A DNA stretch of 64,000 nucleotides from Muraenolepis orangiensis (GCA_027704905.1 CM051015.1:12076895-12140894); one strand, 5' to 3'; positions 23,922 to 36,364 are shown, counted from the first letter of the stretch. The notes: generated by a model not told the origin, from the letters alone. Translations and numbers: made by a program.

Positions 23922-24643
23922 ACAAATGATATACATAAAAATACTACATTTAAAATGCAAGGGGCATACTTTTCTCAAAGTTTCAAAACCGGTTTGGCTC
24001 TAAAACTACTATAAAACTATACTATCAAATCATTAATATCTGAGGCTGCTTGCACTGCTTCCCCCAGACATGTTGGTTTAGATAGGGGTCGATACAAGAG
24101 CTAATATCCAATATGTTGCCTGTTGGATGCACTACTACAGTATTAAGGTTAAAGCAGTTTGGACCGATGGATTGGCGGGTTCGCTTTTGTTCAAATTGAT
24201 CCTTACAAACTCTGGTAAACAAGGCAATTTAACATTTTACTTTTTAAATTCTAATTGAATCAGTTGAGGTATTCAAATATAAATCGGTTGAATCGGTTAT
24301 TGCAATCAGCAGTGCCCTTTTAAAGCAAAATACTATCACAAAATGACTGGATTTTCACTATAAAGCTTCAAAGAGCTCAAGCACATTTGCCTTGCAGCAG
24401 CCACCTCAGAGCCGAGCTCAGAGCGCTCATCTATGTGCGTCTCCAATGCCTAGTGTGGGTGTCTGCTTGAGGGGACACACAGCTCTGTTTCCAACCAGCG
24501 TCCAAGTCCCCATCGTTATGGCTCCTCATTGAAACCAAAGATAAAGTAATCGGCACATCAACAATGTTCACACTCTTGCTCTCTCTCGCTGTGCATTGAG
24601 ATATCTGTCCATTTTTTTTTGGAATAAGGCATAGAAACCGGTG

Positions 24644-24825
<182 letters not shown>

Positions 24826-24869
24826 TCTGTAATGTAATTCACACAGACACCCACATCTATCTACCCAGC

Positions 24870-24871
<2 letters not shown>

Positions 24872-24918
<47 letters not shown>
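24872..24918. repeat. (CT)n microsatellite
   Basis: Uninterrupted CT tract of about 46 bp. Confidence 0.97.
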
Positions 24919-24922
<4 letters not shown>

Positions 24923-25098
24923 CATATCTCTCTTTGTCTCTATATCTGTCTGTCTGTCATCTATCTATCTAGCCATTGTCAAATACGTAAACGTATAATC
25001 TTCATCATTGCTGCTCATTATTTCAGTTGGTTTGGGCTATTTTTCAACATAAGTGGGGCTATTTTCCACACCTCCGTTAGTGCAACAGGACAACCATC

Positions 25099-25245
<147 letters not shown>

Positions 25246-25833
25246 GGAAGGCTTTGATGTATGTTCGTATTGTCATTATCAAGCTCTTCAATCAGCCGGG
25301 TCCATATGAAGAATGGTGATGGGATAGGTTGGATTGATTAGCTCGTCGGCCGCCGTCGACATATCAATCAGAGAAGAAGGAGTTGGCTTCCTTCTTATCC
25401 GTGCCTCCTCCACCCGTCCCAGAGTGCATTGCAGTGCGTGAGTGTGATACAAACAGGGCCTGGGCACCCAGAGGTTAGCAGGCGAGATTGTAGATTGTGC
25501 TTACGGAACAGCTAAGATGACTTATGTGCACTGCATGAACTTAAAACTGCATGAAAAGGCTTTCTCAGCAAGCCTTTTAAAGGGATCTCTTGTGTTCTAT
25601 ATATTGTGTTCTATACGTTTCTCAACTATGGGTCTGGGTCCTATACCCCTCATTGACTAATGGACACAGGGAGGCTAGCCTCTTATAGGAAGAGGCCGGG
25701 GGTTGCCAACAACCAATAAACAATGGTTTAAATATAATCCAAGTTCTGCCCAAATGTCACACAATGTACAATGACACAGTACAAGGTCTTTCCTATACAA
25801 ATGTGTATACAATTTGTTGTGTGACAACTTATT

Positions 25834-25835
<2 letters not shown>

Positions 25836-25870
<35 letters not shown>
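25836..25870. repeat. (AAT)n trinucleotide repeat
   Basis: About eleven AAT units. Confidence 0.95.
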
Positions 25871-25872
<2 letters not shown>

Positions 25873-25874
25873 TA

Positions 25875-26265
25875 TTAATACATTCTATTTCATATAGCGC
25901 TTTTCTGGACACCAAATGCGCTTTTACAGACAGGGTCAAATAACACACACAGTCAAATAATTGAATAGCGACAGATTTAAAATAAAACAGATAAGATAGA
26001 TGAAAGAGAAAGAAAACCTCAAATAAATATAAATATAAATATAAAAAAAATAAAGGAGTATAATTAAATAGTTTGAGTAATGGGATAGTAGGGTATGGGG
26101 GGGGGGGGGGGGGGTGGGGGGGGGGTGTTTAGCAGGGGAAAGCCTGATTGAAGAGGTGGGTCTTGAGAGCCTGTTAAGAGCCTGGTGGTTCCCTGTGGGA
26201 TGTGGATGGAGAGAGCGTTCCAAAGGCAGGGTGCAGCAACTGTCGTCCCTAGGTCCGTAGCTTGG
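25875..26265 (-). mobile_element. dispersed fish repeat fragment
   Basis: Contains ATATAGCGCTTTTCTGGACA, TGATTGAAGAGGTGGGTCTT and GGACCAAGCTACGGACCTAG (read on the minus strand). I recall these words as part of a repeat scattered in fish genomes. A poly(G) tract lies inside it (26097-26126). Family not assigned. Confidence 0.4.
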
Positions 26266-26447
26266 TCCTCATGGGGACTATCAGGGGCTATAATCGATGT
26301 ACATTCAATGATGTATGTTACATTATCTTATAATGTATATATGTTGATGTGTTGGACACGATAATTGACGTAGCCATAATCTACTGACAAGAACATAGAA
26401 ACAACAACACTATTATGAATAGCATTGGCATGGTGTTGTTTGATAAC

Positions 26448-26488
26448 ACACACATACACACACACGCACACACGCACACACACACACA
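26448..26488. repeat. (CA)n tract, imperfect
   Basis: CA repeat with CATA and CGCA variants. Confidence 0.9.
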
Positions 26489-26816
26489 TGCTACATTACC
26501 ATCATGCCACAAAGTAGTAGTGGAGGTGTTAATACCATGAATGTGATAGTGTTATAAGACCTACTTCATTTTTTGTAATAATCCATTAGACAGACAGACA
26601 TGTATATAGACAGGTAGTACACCTACTATTACTATTACTATTATTATTATTATTATTATATATTTTTGTTTCTGTAAAAGTATGCTGTACAGAACCTCCA
26701 ACTGCCTAGCTCTACTTTGGCAAGTTTAACAACAAATGTGTTTTGCAGATGATATGCACTACCGGGCCATTGAGTGACATCATGTGTGTCCCAGTCCACG
26801 CTCCTCCCTCTCCCGG

Positions 26817-26824
26817 TGACGTCA
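26817..26824 (+). promoter_or_regulatory. palindromic CRE motif (TGACGTCA)
   Basis: A perfect 8-bp cAMP-response element in CpG-richer DNA, about 150 bp before the proposed first-exon donor of SH3BP4. The motif is seen directly. Its use by CREB/ATF proteins is inferred from family knowledge. Confidence 0.45.
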
Positions 26825-26977
26825 GAGAGGGTCTCTCGCTCCGCTCGCATTCAGTTCGTCTTCTTCACAAAGAAGTAGCCCTACTAGGACCAAACTGGGG
26901 GGGGGGAAAAGCTCGCTCGACCCGAACCCACGCATTCCCATATAGTTTTGGAGAACATTGGCGGATCTCAAATCCAG
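26825..26977 (+). other. proposed non-coding first exon of SH3BP4
   Basis: CpG-enriched DNA ending in a strong donor (AATCCAG|GTACGTGA, junction 26977|26978). It lies upstream of the first SH3BP4 acceptor, on the right strand and with no in-frame start into the coding exon. Vertebrate SH3BP4 genes have untranslated 5' exons, so a far-upstream non-coding exon is expected. The 5' boundary is a guess, and the assignment needs transcript support. Confidence 0.35.
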
Positions 26978-27263
26978 GTACGTGATGGGGGGGGGGGGGG
27001 GGGTGGGGGGTGTGGGGGGGGAGGGAGGGGGGGTCGCACTGTGTTGTGTCTCGACTGGTGGTACTAACCGTAGCCTACAAAAGTATACAAGATTATAATG
27101 TTCCATACCGGTGTGTGTCCGCGTGTATACGGTCGGCCGGGGGGTTCTGTCTACCTGGCGGCGGCGGAGTGGGGGGGTCTCTCTCTCGCCTTCCTCAGTC
27201 CGACGACGAGTCCCCCCCCCCCCCCGAAACTTTAACACACTGATAACGCAAACACGGTATGTG

Positions 27264-27291
27264 TTGTTGTTGTTGTTGTTGTTATTATTAT
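27264..27291. repeat. (TTG)n/(TTA)n repeat
   Basis: About seven TTG units followed by TTA units. Confidence 0.9.
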
Positions 27292-28311
27292 TAAGTGACC
27301 ACAGTTTATGATAAGCTTCAGTCCAGGTCCGGGTTCTTATGTTTGTTTCACCTCGATATGTTTTGCGAGGAAAAAAATCGCTCTTAGTTTGTGAACTTCG
27401 GCCGGTGGGGGGTTGGATGGGGGGGGGGATATATACATTTTGTACTTACATTTGCCTAAACCTTATACTTTGTGTAATCAAGCTAATAATCGGTGTGCCG
27501 GCAGCTACACACAACAGACGTTACGTTATAGTCTGTATTAAAACAGAGAGCCGCGCGGCGCGTCCACCTCGGGCTGCGTGACAGTCGTTGCCATGGCAGC
27601 GTTCAGAAATCAACCGACACAGATCTCGAACCCGCGGGCAGAGAGAGACCTTCGTGATGCGTGCTGCGCGTACGTGTTCGAGGCTATATGAGGTTATTAT
27701 AATCCCAGTGGATGTCGTCGTGCTGACCCCCCCCCCCCCCCTCAACATCAGATATTCAGATCTGTTTCTTGTCTCTGACCAACAAAAGAGTTTTACGCCC
27801 AATTTTTTCAAAAATCGCTGGCCATGATGATCGCAAACCGAAGCAACGGGTCGTGTCCGCACACGTTGGTGATCCTCCACTCGTAGCACCAATGTGTCTC
27901 CACTTGTGTTGGTCTGTTGTTGTAGTATCTCCGTGCAGCACACTAGGATCATACATGATGAAACAGCTAATCGTCTCTATGCAACACTTTGTGCTGCTTC
28001 CAGTCTCCACATGGGGTGGTGGGCATAAGGCTATGGGCTTTGTGATAGTTGTGGGTGGAACGACGTCGTGTTTGAACTCAATAACTCAGCGAAGGAGGTG
28101 TTGTTTGTTGAACTGTCGTTGTTCAACTCGGTTAACGCAGTCCATACGGTCACAGTGGTATTACTAAGCTATCATTACCACGATCTGTGTTTCGCAAATG
28201 TATACAACAACCACGTGAATATATAGGACTACATAGTCCCTTCCCTAGATTTTATCGGCAGGCATGAACAAAAAATGACTTAGCCTAGTTTCCCAGCAGT
28301 CATTGGAGAAG

Positions 28312-28334
28312 GGTGGTGGTGGTGGTGGTGGTGG
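28312..28334. repeat. (GGT)n trinucleotide repeat
   Basis: About seven GGT units. Confidence 0.9.
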
Positions 28335-28485
28335 GGATATGTTCTCAACCCATCCCGGATGTGTCTATTAAGAAGCAGGTTGTTTGCATTCAGGTTATTG
28401 TATGGTTAGTTGTGTGCATGCCTTGACATTAAGATGTATATTAGCAATCAGTCACAAAAAAAGTCACCCCCCCACCCACACCACA

Positions 28486-28667
<182 letters not shown>

Positions 28668-29378
28668 AGTGCAACCAACCACTGCAACAGCATTGAATCC
28701 TGGGAGCTCAATCTCGGGTTCTAACACGCTAATCTCAATAGGGCTCATTGTTGTGAATGAATGTGCATGTGATTCCTGATAAGCCCAGCGACCCCGGAGC
28801 TATCCCACGTCACCCTCAGCCCCGGGACGTGGTGTGAGATGTACTCCCCCCCCCCCCCCCGGGCCTCCCACCCTAACCCTCACCACCGCGCTTCAAGCTT
28901 CAAGCCCTCTGCCTCGTCCCCGGCGTCCGTCCAACTCCATTACAGCACACGTTGCCACAGAGAGGCTATTGGCAACGGTGGGTAGCACAACAGGCAGCTG
29001 CCACCACCCTCAACCACCACCCCCACCCCCCCATCCCCTACACCCAGACTCCCATTGTCCCATCTCTGCCGCCGCCCGTCATGTCAGCTGTGTCTACCAC
29101 CCCCACCACAACAAGCGCACCACGTTTGATTGCGTACACTTTGTCTCTCGCCTGTGTCAGGATGAGGTCCTGCCCCCCCCCACCAACACACTAGAGGAGG
29201 CACGTTAGCAGAAGATGCTGTTCTTTTGTTTGCGTGAGACAGTTGCACATGGTCTGATGTCTGAACAGTCTAACGCAAACAAAATAATAGCATCTTCTGC
29301 ATCTTCATGGCAGGACATGCGTGCGTGTGTATGCGTGCGAGGATGTGCATATCTGTTTGGGTGTTCCTGTGTGCTCCT

Positions 29379-29396
29379 GTGTGTGGTGTGTGTGTA

Positions 29397-29479
<83 letters not shown>

Positions 29480-29517
29480 TGGTGTGGTGTGTGTGTGTGT
29501 GTGTGTGTGTGTGAGTG

Positions 29518-29556
<39 letters not shown>
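29379..29556. repeat. (GT)n microsatellite, interrupted
   Basis: GT tract with TGGTGGTGTGGTGTG phase breaks near 29478 and a GAGTGTAG break near 29512. Confidence 0.97.
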
Positions 29557-29560
<4 letters not shown>

Positions 29561-31482
29561 AAGGTGGCAATGGCTTTGGGTGGGTTTGGCTGAGTCTGGA
29601 GGGACCATTGAGTCTCTATTGTTGCTTTTGCTGTTGTGCCATTGTATGCGCTCTCTTTTTTCACAAGGATTCTGGAAGAGAACGAGAGACGTGGTATGAG
29701 AACCCAGAACGGCAGGCCAACATGCCCTCTGACCGGCTCTTTGTCATTCAAAGCATAATGCCGTTTTTGCCTCTGGTTCTTCCCATATCGGTACTTGAAT
29801 AATGGACGGTTTAAATTTGGGACAAGGCATTCCAAACATTCCTCCTCATGCTATCCCCGGCCTGCGTGCAGCCGTGTCTGCTTTGGTGTGTTTACGTTAG
29901 GCAGAAAGGAGCGGCCGTAAGCCCCCCCACGCTAATAGAATGTGCATGTGTTTTACTTTAATTTTTCCCCCCTTTTCATAGAAATAACCCCTCAAAAACA
30001 ACATGGGAAAAAAAAGACATAGGATGCAGACGCCCCCATTCTGGAACCAACAAGCGGCGAAGCCAACATGGGCTTAGGCTAATTGAGTGTGTTGTTAGCA
30101 TGGCTTTGGCTGTGTCAATGTGTCACACTCGCATGAATTGACTTTAATACTCGCGAGAAATTAAATGAACCCAGCATCTCACCTTATAAATCTTTTTCAG
30201 GAAAACAGGAATAGAGCAGAGCATTACATTTGATTGAATATCACCATGGTGTTAAGACACTAGACTGATTTCTATCTAGTGTCTAAAAAAAAATATAAAA
30301 GGTTTTTGAAAATGTTTCTTGAAGGCAGTATTACAGAAATGATCCTGTTCTCAACTCTGGCACTTTTTATGAAGCCAGTAATACACAATTAGTACTTTCT
30401 AAATGAATTGTTTGTTTCTTATGTGTGATTCATAGTTGAAGTGTACCTCTATGTGTTCCACCTTACATCTCTCTATTTGCATTAGTGTTATAATGTGGAG
30501 GGATATAGTGTGCCGTTGATGCTGATGACGATCTACATCTTACAATTGCACAATTGCATATACTACCCACAACACTGAGATGTGGTGGGATTTGATTTTG
30601 TTATATCAGCCAATTCTTAGTTCGGACACGGTGGAACACGATGTTTACACTGTTTACACACACCACAGATATCAGGATATCATGTCTCTGTGGTTTCAGT
30701 GAGTACCTTGAGATATGGCTCTCTCTCTATATATATATACATATGGATGCCTTACGGTGCATGGACACGAAACCACCTCTCTGGAGTCAAGCCGGCACGT
30801 CAGCCTGTGAGTCGTCCATGACTTATTTACTAACCTGAAAAAACTTTTCTCCCACTGTGTGAAATATTTAAGATAGAGCAGAACAAGCTGAGGCAGGAGA
30901 ATGCAAGGTTGGGTCGTTGAGCGCTGTTTTATCGGCACATAATGTAGTGTACACGTGGGAATGGTTTCTCTCCACAGTGTTACGGCGGAACTGTGACTGT
31001 GTGTACCAAAAGCCTGTAGGTGGTGAGGGGGGGGGGGTGATCATTCCGTGGGTGTAAACTTTGCTTATGTTTTTTTATGTAACTGTAAATTTAAACGATA
31101 TGTAATAACAGTGCCGGCTGATTGTGCGTATAATTAAATGTTGCACACATCCCTTTCCCTGCTAGCTGTGGCGCTGTATCCTCAGCTGCTGTAGCCTCAG
31201 TCTAATCCGGCCACGGGCAGATCCTTGTGGAGTTTGGAGTCGTCGTCACCTCCTATGGCCCCTTTCCCCATAACCATGGGAACCAATGCATCCGTGTCAC
31301 CGCCGCTCTCTTCCAAAGTCGCGGGTCGCCAAGGCGACGCGGTGTGCGTCACGTGATGCGGCCCGGTTGTCACCTGCGTTTGACAACGTCTGAAGCATTG
31401 CCTCACCGTCCTCAAATCCCAAGAGGTGAGAACAATGCAGACAGCCTTTGAGGCGTAGGAGGGGGTCGGGGAGGTTGAGGGG

Positions 31483-31612
<130 letters not shown>

Positions 31613-32569
31613 TGCAGCCCCCCTCATCTCAAAGGCATTTCCTCCTAGTTTCGGCAGCTTAGCCACTTCCTGTGCTGGAGGAGTATTCCTCAAGCCAAAG
31701 GAGTCCCAACTCCTCACTGATATAGCCACTGCTACGACACAAAGCCGGTTCCTCCTCCTCCTCAACAATATCAACGTCTTTTTTTCTCTTCTGTTGGTTC
31801 ATTTTGGTTCCCTGGGGGGTGGAGAGCATCGCTGCTTGAGCTCTTCCTTTGTGTCGAAACTGTAACTTAACCAGGGCCTGGTTTTCATTAACATTCATCC
31901 AGCATAGGCAGTGACTTCCTGGACACTATGATGTACAGTCAAATGAGGCTTCTCTCTTCCTCCCCCCCTCCCACTAAAAAGTAGGACAAAGCTAATGTAA
32001 ACATTGCTGCTGTCAGGGGAGGGTTAAAGGTCAATGTGTAAGGTCAGGGGCAGGTCAAACTAACGTTCCATTGCCATTTCTGGACCCCAGGAAGTCACAT
32101 TTGACCCGGCCTTTGGGTTTCTGATCTCCAGATAGGCACATAGTTTAGTTTTTTTTGTGTGAGGAATTTTCCTTGTCATGAAGACTCAAGAAGGACCCAC
32201 TTTTGGTTGTTTTCATTTCATTAGGGATATCTTAATACTTTTGAGTTTCCAACAAAACCCAACTGTTAAGAGTTATCATCTTCACTCCTGAGATAATAGA
32301 CATATTTTCACAACCTTATCTTGTGATGAAAGGCTCTTTTCGTGGCCTAATCTGTAATGAGGGCCATTTGGCAGCAGCCCTTTCTCGGGGGGACATCAAC
32401 ACGACAGGAAGAAATCAGCTGAAGGCAAATGTGACATGGATGACAGTTTAATAATCCCTTTCCTCTGCAGTCGAACAGAAAAAGTCACCTTTAGTACCAT
32501 AGTATTGGAGTGTGAAAATCCTCTTAGCACCTCGGCTAGGTCCCTGCTCTGCTGGTGATATTGGTCCCT

Positions 32570-32637
32570 CATCAGATGACTAAACCCAAGGCCCAAACAA
32601 CGAGGGTTGTTTGGGCCTTGGGTTTAGTCATCTGATG
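32570..32637. repeat. perfect inverted repeat, 32-bp arms, 4-nt loop
   Basis: The left arm 32570-32601 (starting CATCAGATGACTAAACCC) is exactly complementary to 32606-32637, with the loop GAGG between. It lies just outside the left end of the hAT-like element at 32662. No transposon end or TA-rich bias explains it. Confidence 0.97.
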
Positions 32638-32695
32638 TCTGATATGTACATATATGGATATCAGTGGCGAAGCGTGTCTATCACAACTGGACCTT

Positions 32696-32724
32696 CTGTA
32701 GACCAGGGGTTCCCTGGTCTACAG
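32696..32724. repeat. perfect inverted repeat, 13-bp arms, 3-nt loop
   Basis: CTGTAGACCAGGG (32696-32708), GTT, then the exact complement (32712-32724). It sits on the left edge of a hAT-like fragment. Confidence 0.95.
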
Positions 32725-32880
32725 GGCTGAAACTTTTCAGCCCGCGACCCCCAAAATAACAGACTGGAGACTGGCGACCCCCCCACTATCACCGTCCGAC
32801 GGGGGGGGGGGGGTAATCGCGAACATCGTGAAGTCTAAGGGGGGGGGGGGTAATCGCGACCACGAACATTGTGTGTGGCT
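32705..32880. mobile_element. hAT-like fragment nested in the larger element
   Basis: CAGGGGTTCC followed by AACTTTTCAGCCCGCGACCC resembles the start of non-autonomous hAT-Charlie elements, as at 14174. A G-run plus TAATCGCGA unit is tandemly duplicated inside. The right end is not identifiable. Confidence 0.45.
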
Positions 32881-32964
32881 TTTTTCAATGATGATACTGT
32901 CGTGAATCTGTGGGAATCAGAATTCCTTTATTTGTCACTCACGTTATTATTAACAATAATAATA

Positions 32965-33193
32965 ATCCATCCATCCATCCATCCAGTCACTCGTGAGAGA
33001 CTCGGAGTAGAGCCGCTGCTCCTTCGCGTTCCCAGGCCAGTGTGGAGATGATTACATCTCCACACTGGCCTGGGAACGCCTCGGGATCCCCCAGTCAGAG
33101 CTAGTCCATGTTGCCAGGGAGTGGGAAGTTTGGAGTCCCCTGCTGAAGCTGCTACCTCCGCGACCCAATTACGGCTAAGCGGGAGAAGATGGA
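32965..33193 (+). mobile_element. Rex3/RTE-type LINE 3' fragment, rearranged
   Basis: Matches the Rex3-like copy at 41133-41602 from CAGTCACTCGTGAGAGACTC onward, with near identity on both sides. A central block of about 126 bp is missing and replaced by about 19 nt of inverted sequence, making the hairpin 33026-33079. The left edge carries (ATCC)n, the complement of the usual 3' (GGAT)n tail, which is unexpected for this orientation. Confidence 0.75.
33026..33079. repeat. perfect inverted repeat, 25-bp arms, 4-nt loop
   Basis: Left arm 33026-33050 and right arm 33055-33079 are exactly complementary around ATTA. The right arm is native LINE sequence; the left arm is the inserted inverse copy. 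Confidence 0.97.
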
Positions 33194-34084
33194 ATAATAA
33201 TAATAATAATAATACAAATGATAAAAACGTCACGGAGGAGTCACTGTATGCCTTATCTCATTTAAGCAGATCAGATTGTCGCAGCCATTCAATGTACCAT
33301 AGTTGGTAAAGCAGTGTCCATGTAGTGAAGTAACAGCCCATCATTTTCGCCTTCGCCATTTTGACGTAAAATCCTACGTAGAAAAAACATAGCACTACGC
33401 TAGATCCCCTCTCGCTCCAGCCAGTAGACTTTCTAGCTCCCTATTGAGCTGTGGGGAAATCTGAAAGAATACGCCCATTGGCTACAAATCACTATATGAT
33501 TGGTTGATCAAATTGTCAATCCAAACGTACGCTCTCATTCAGTCTAAGGGCCAAAGTCATCGGGAATACTTTGGTTGAAGGATATTCTTCCCAGCAACCT
33601 AGAAAAATATCTGATTGGTTGCATTGTTTTTCCAACACAAAACCACTCAAATGCGTAGTGCATGGACCGAGAAAGACAAACAAATCAACATAACACTGTA
33701 ATATAACAGATAACAACACAGATACCATTCTCATTTATTCATTTTATTAAAATTTGATTAAATTGTATTACATTTTATTAATACAATTTTTTTTTTGTTT
33801 CATCTGAGAGTTCCAGGGTCTTCTCTGAATACCTTGAAGGCCCTGACGCTTCACCACTGATGGATATATATCTGATATGCTTCTCTACCTCGTCTAAAAG
33901 GACAAAGGACAAATTAATCATAATGAACCAGAGCCCTAGGCAATTTGACGTAATTATAATAATCTGTAAACATCCAGCATCTTTGCATCTCTAAAGTTAT
34001 AAACAGCAGATATTTGTCATTTTTACTTGATGACAATTGGTAGCAAAATGATAACCAACTTATCTTCTGTTGCATCCACTTATC

Positions 34085-34384
34085 GACTCATCTCTCCGGA
34101 GATACGGGACCAAGAGCATGGTTCTTTAAACATGGCTATTGATTTCATTATTACGTGGGGTCGTATGGAACACGGTCAGCGTTAAGCCATAAAGGCAGTA
34201 ACACTCGACAGGATGGACAGGCTGACAAACAACCGGCCACCCGAAGCCATTTGTGGCTAACAGCACCGGCGTCACACTCGGCTAGGTAAACAGCACGCAA
34301 CAAACAAGAGCCAGAGCTTTGGTCATGTGTCCTGCGTTTACTGATGTTTAATTGAGTTATTGCTGGCTGGGTTTGGAGAATGTA
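34085..34384. repeat. 300-bp duplicated segment, copy 1 (donor)
   Basis: Identical by eye to 36402-36701. It lies in continuous unique sequence with no flanking duplication, so I take it as the original. No transposon ends, poly(A) or coding potential are seen. Confidence 0.95.
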
Positions 34385-34499
34385 CCTTAGAGCACAAGGA
34401 CATCCCTACCCCATAAAATCACCGCCTCCATCCAATACATGTAGAAGAGTATTGTAATTCTCATTTCATGTGAACACAGGGAGTTGTAGCAATACTTAA

Positions 34500-34720
34500 C
34501 AGGTTGTACCGGCAAGTAATTAGATTAAAGGCAGCCAAAGGGGGAGTGACGTCTGACATGCTATTACCAGCAGACGTGTCTAAGCCCCATAATGGCCTGT
34601 CACTGCGACGTAATACCAGGGCCCTTTGGCTCATTTGCATGGCAGTAGACGTATTGTTAGTTTGTGGGGCTTTCCTTGTGATTTACACGCCGGCAGTCTC
34701 CGCCCACGATTGTTCGCTGT
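34500..34720. promoter_or_regulatory. possible conserved non-coding block
   Basis: Unique sequence with homeodomain- and octamer-like words (AGTAATTAGATTAAAGGC, CTCATTTGCATGGCA). Judged by texture only. Confidence 0.15.
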
Positions 34721-35183
34721 GGGACACAGCCCTCGTGGAGGTTAAACACATCAGGGTGGGCGGCACACTGACACTGAAGACCACCCAGGTTTGGTTTTTT
34801 AATGTCCGAGGCCGGACAGACGGCCAGAAGATGCAGTGCGACGTACATCATCCTTCCGACCCTGCCCTGCCGCTCCCTTAAGCGGACGGGGGGCCCAGTG
34901 TCCTGCCGTGACTGGGATGGAAAACAGGTTACCTTTGGCTTGACGGACATTAGCAGAGCAACAGGGACACTTTATTAGTAATAGCCTGTTCCATCCATTG
35001 AATTTGCCGCCATCCCATCTCATGAATACAAAATGAGCAGTTTATAGGTAATAGGCACACTACAGTGTGTGCTGTCTTATATTAAAGAGGGAAAATGCGT
35101 TCCACTTCCAATGATGTTCTTCCCGAGCCTTCGCCTCCTCCACTTGTTCTTGACACAGTAGTGGACCGCTTCAACGCTGCTAT

Positions 35184-35208
35184 TGAAGCTATTATCCTAA
35201 TAGCTTCA
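35184..35208. repeat. perfect inverted repeat, 11-bp arms, 3-nt loop
   Basis: TGAAGCTATTA, TCC, then the exact complement. Confidence 0.95.
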
Positions 35209-36364
35209 TTTTCTTCTTGGTCATATTTAGCGTAGTGTGACATTGTTATCTTGAAATGAACATTTCCTATAATAATATTCTAGAAAGGTTAAATTCATGT
35301 TACGTTCTCTAAATATCTCCTTATTCTCTGTTTGTTGTGTGCTTCCAACACGGTTCTTCTTACCCCCTTACCTACCTCACACGTTCTTGCTCGTATTTAA
35401 CTACTGTAATTGGGTTCCTGGTACTCTGTCGAAACTGTTTATTCTGTCTCTCTGCTGACTACACAGCTATGAATTATAGATCAAAAGAGAAAGCCTTGGT
35501 TTGTTCTTGGGTGTCTCTCTCCCACCGTCAATGTGCTGCACTGACCTATGATGTGCATTTGGTTTCGGAGCCAGGTCCTGTGCTTTCGCAGCTATCTTAC
35601 ATTTAAGATCAACTGAGCTGTGGCATACACCATGAAAGACAGACATGGCTGACAGAGATCAGGGTTAATAGTACGGAACAGCAGCTGTACAAGTATTCAC
35701 AAAACTTCTTCTTTTTCGCAAGCTTGAAGAACACAGAAGAAGCGTGTTGTTAATGATAATAGCAGGGAAGTAAGTGGAATCATTTTGGATTCATAATACT
35801 TAAGCTTGTCAGTTAGTTAAAAGTGCTGTAGGTAAGATTTAAGAGCCTATTATGTTAGTGTAATTTGATTGAAATGGCCTAGCCATCTTGTCATCTATTA
35901 GTGAGTGAGATGTGCTGTGATCCATTTCGAGTCGACTGTGTGTGCCTCTGCATAAGACAATTTTAGACTGCTCCCGGCTTATTACTAACCAATCAGGGCA
36001 GTGGTCCGGGAAATCCATCTTGCCTGTCAATCAACGGTGTGTGAATGCAATACTTTTTTAAACCCTTGGTTTCAAAACCTTGTTCTCCGCCACTCTTTTG
36101 TACACACAGTAAAACTTTCACTCGACCCATCATTTTTTATGTCTAGCAAAGGTAGTCATCGGTTGTTGCCTCATATCTATTGGTGACAATATAGTTCTTG
36201 TTTTGTTAGAACCAAGTATCCAAGCATAACAATGTGTGCCCACCAGGATGTTCTGATGCAATCAGATACTAGCAGGCACCCTTGAAATAGGCTAACAATG
36301 TATGTAACTCTGATCAGACATGTCTATGTGTCTGCCCACCTTCTCCCTTATCCATTAGGTCTGA

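Larger units (their letters stand above)
32654..33867. mobile_element. hAT-type composite element with 8-bp target duplication
   Basis: Ends CAGTGGCGAAGCGT (from 32662) and ACGCTTCACCACTG (to 33859) are inverted repeats with one mismatch, flanked by perfect 8-bp duplications ATGGATAT (32654-32661 and 33860-33867). This is the hAT signature. The 1198-bp interior encodes no transposase. It contains a second hAT-end-like piece near 32705-32880 and a Rex3 fragment (32965-33193), so the element has accumulated nested insertions. Confidence 0.82.

Noticed and set aside
27587..27600. RFX X-box-like palindrome (GTTGCCATGGCAGC)
   Set aside because: One mismatch to the consensus and no gene start tied to it; such sites are common by chance in CpG-rich DNA.
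34504..34881. Open frame of 125 codons in intron 1
   Set aside because: A hydrophobic stretch is present but there is no signal peptide logic or family match; the region looks like non-coding unique DNA.
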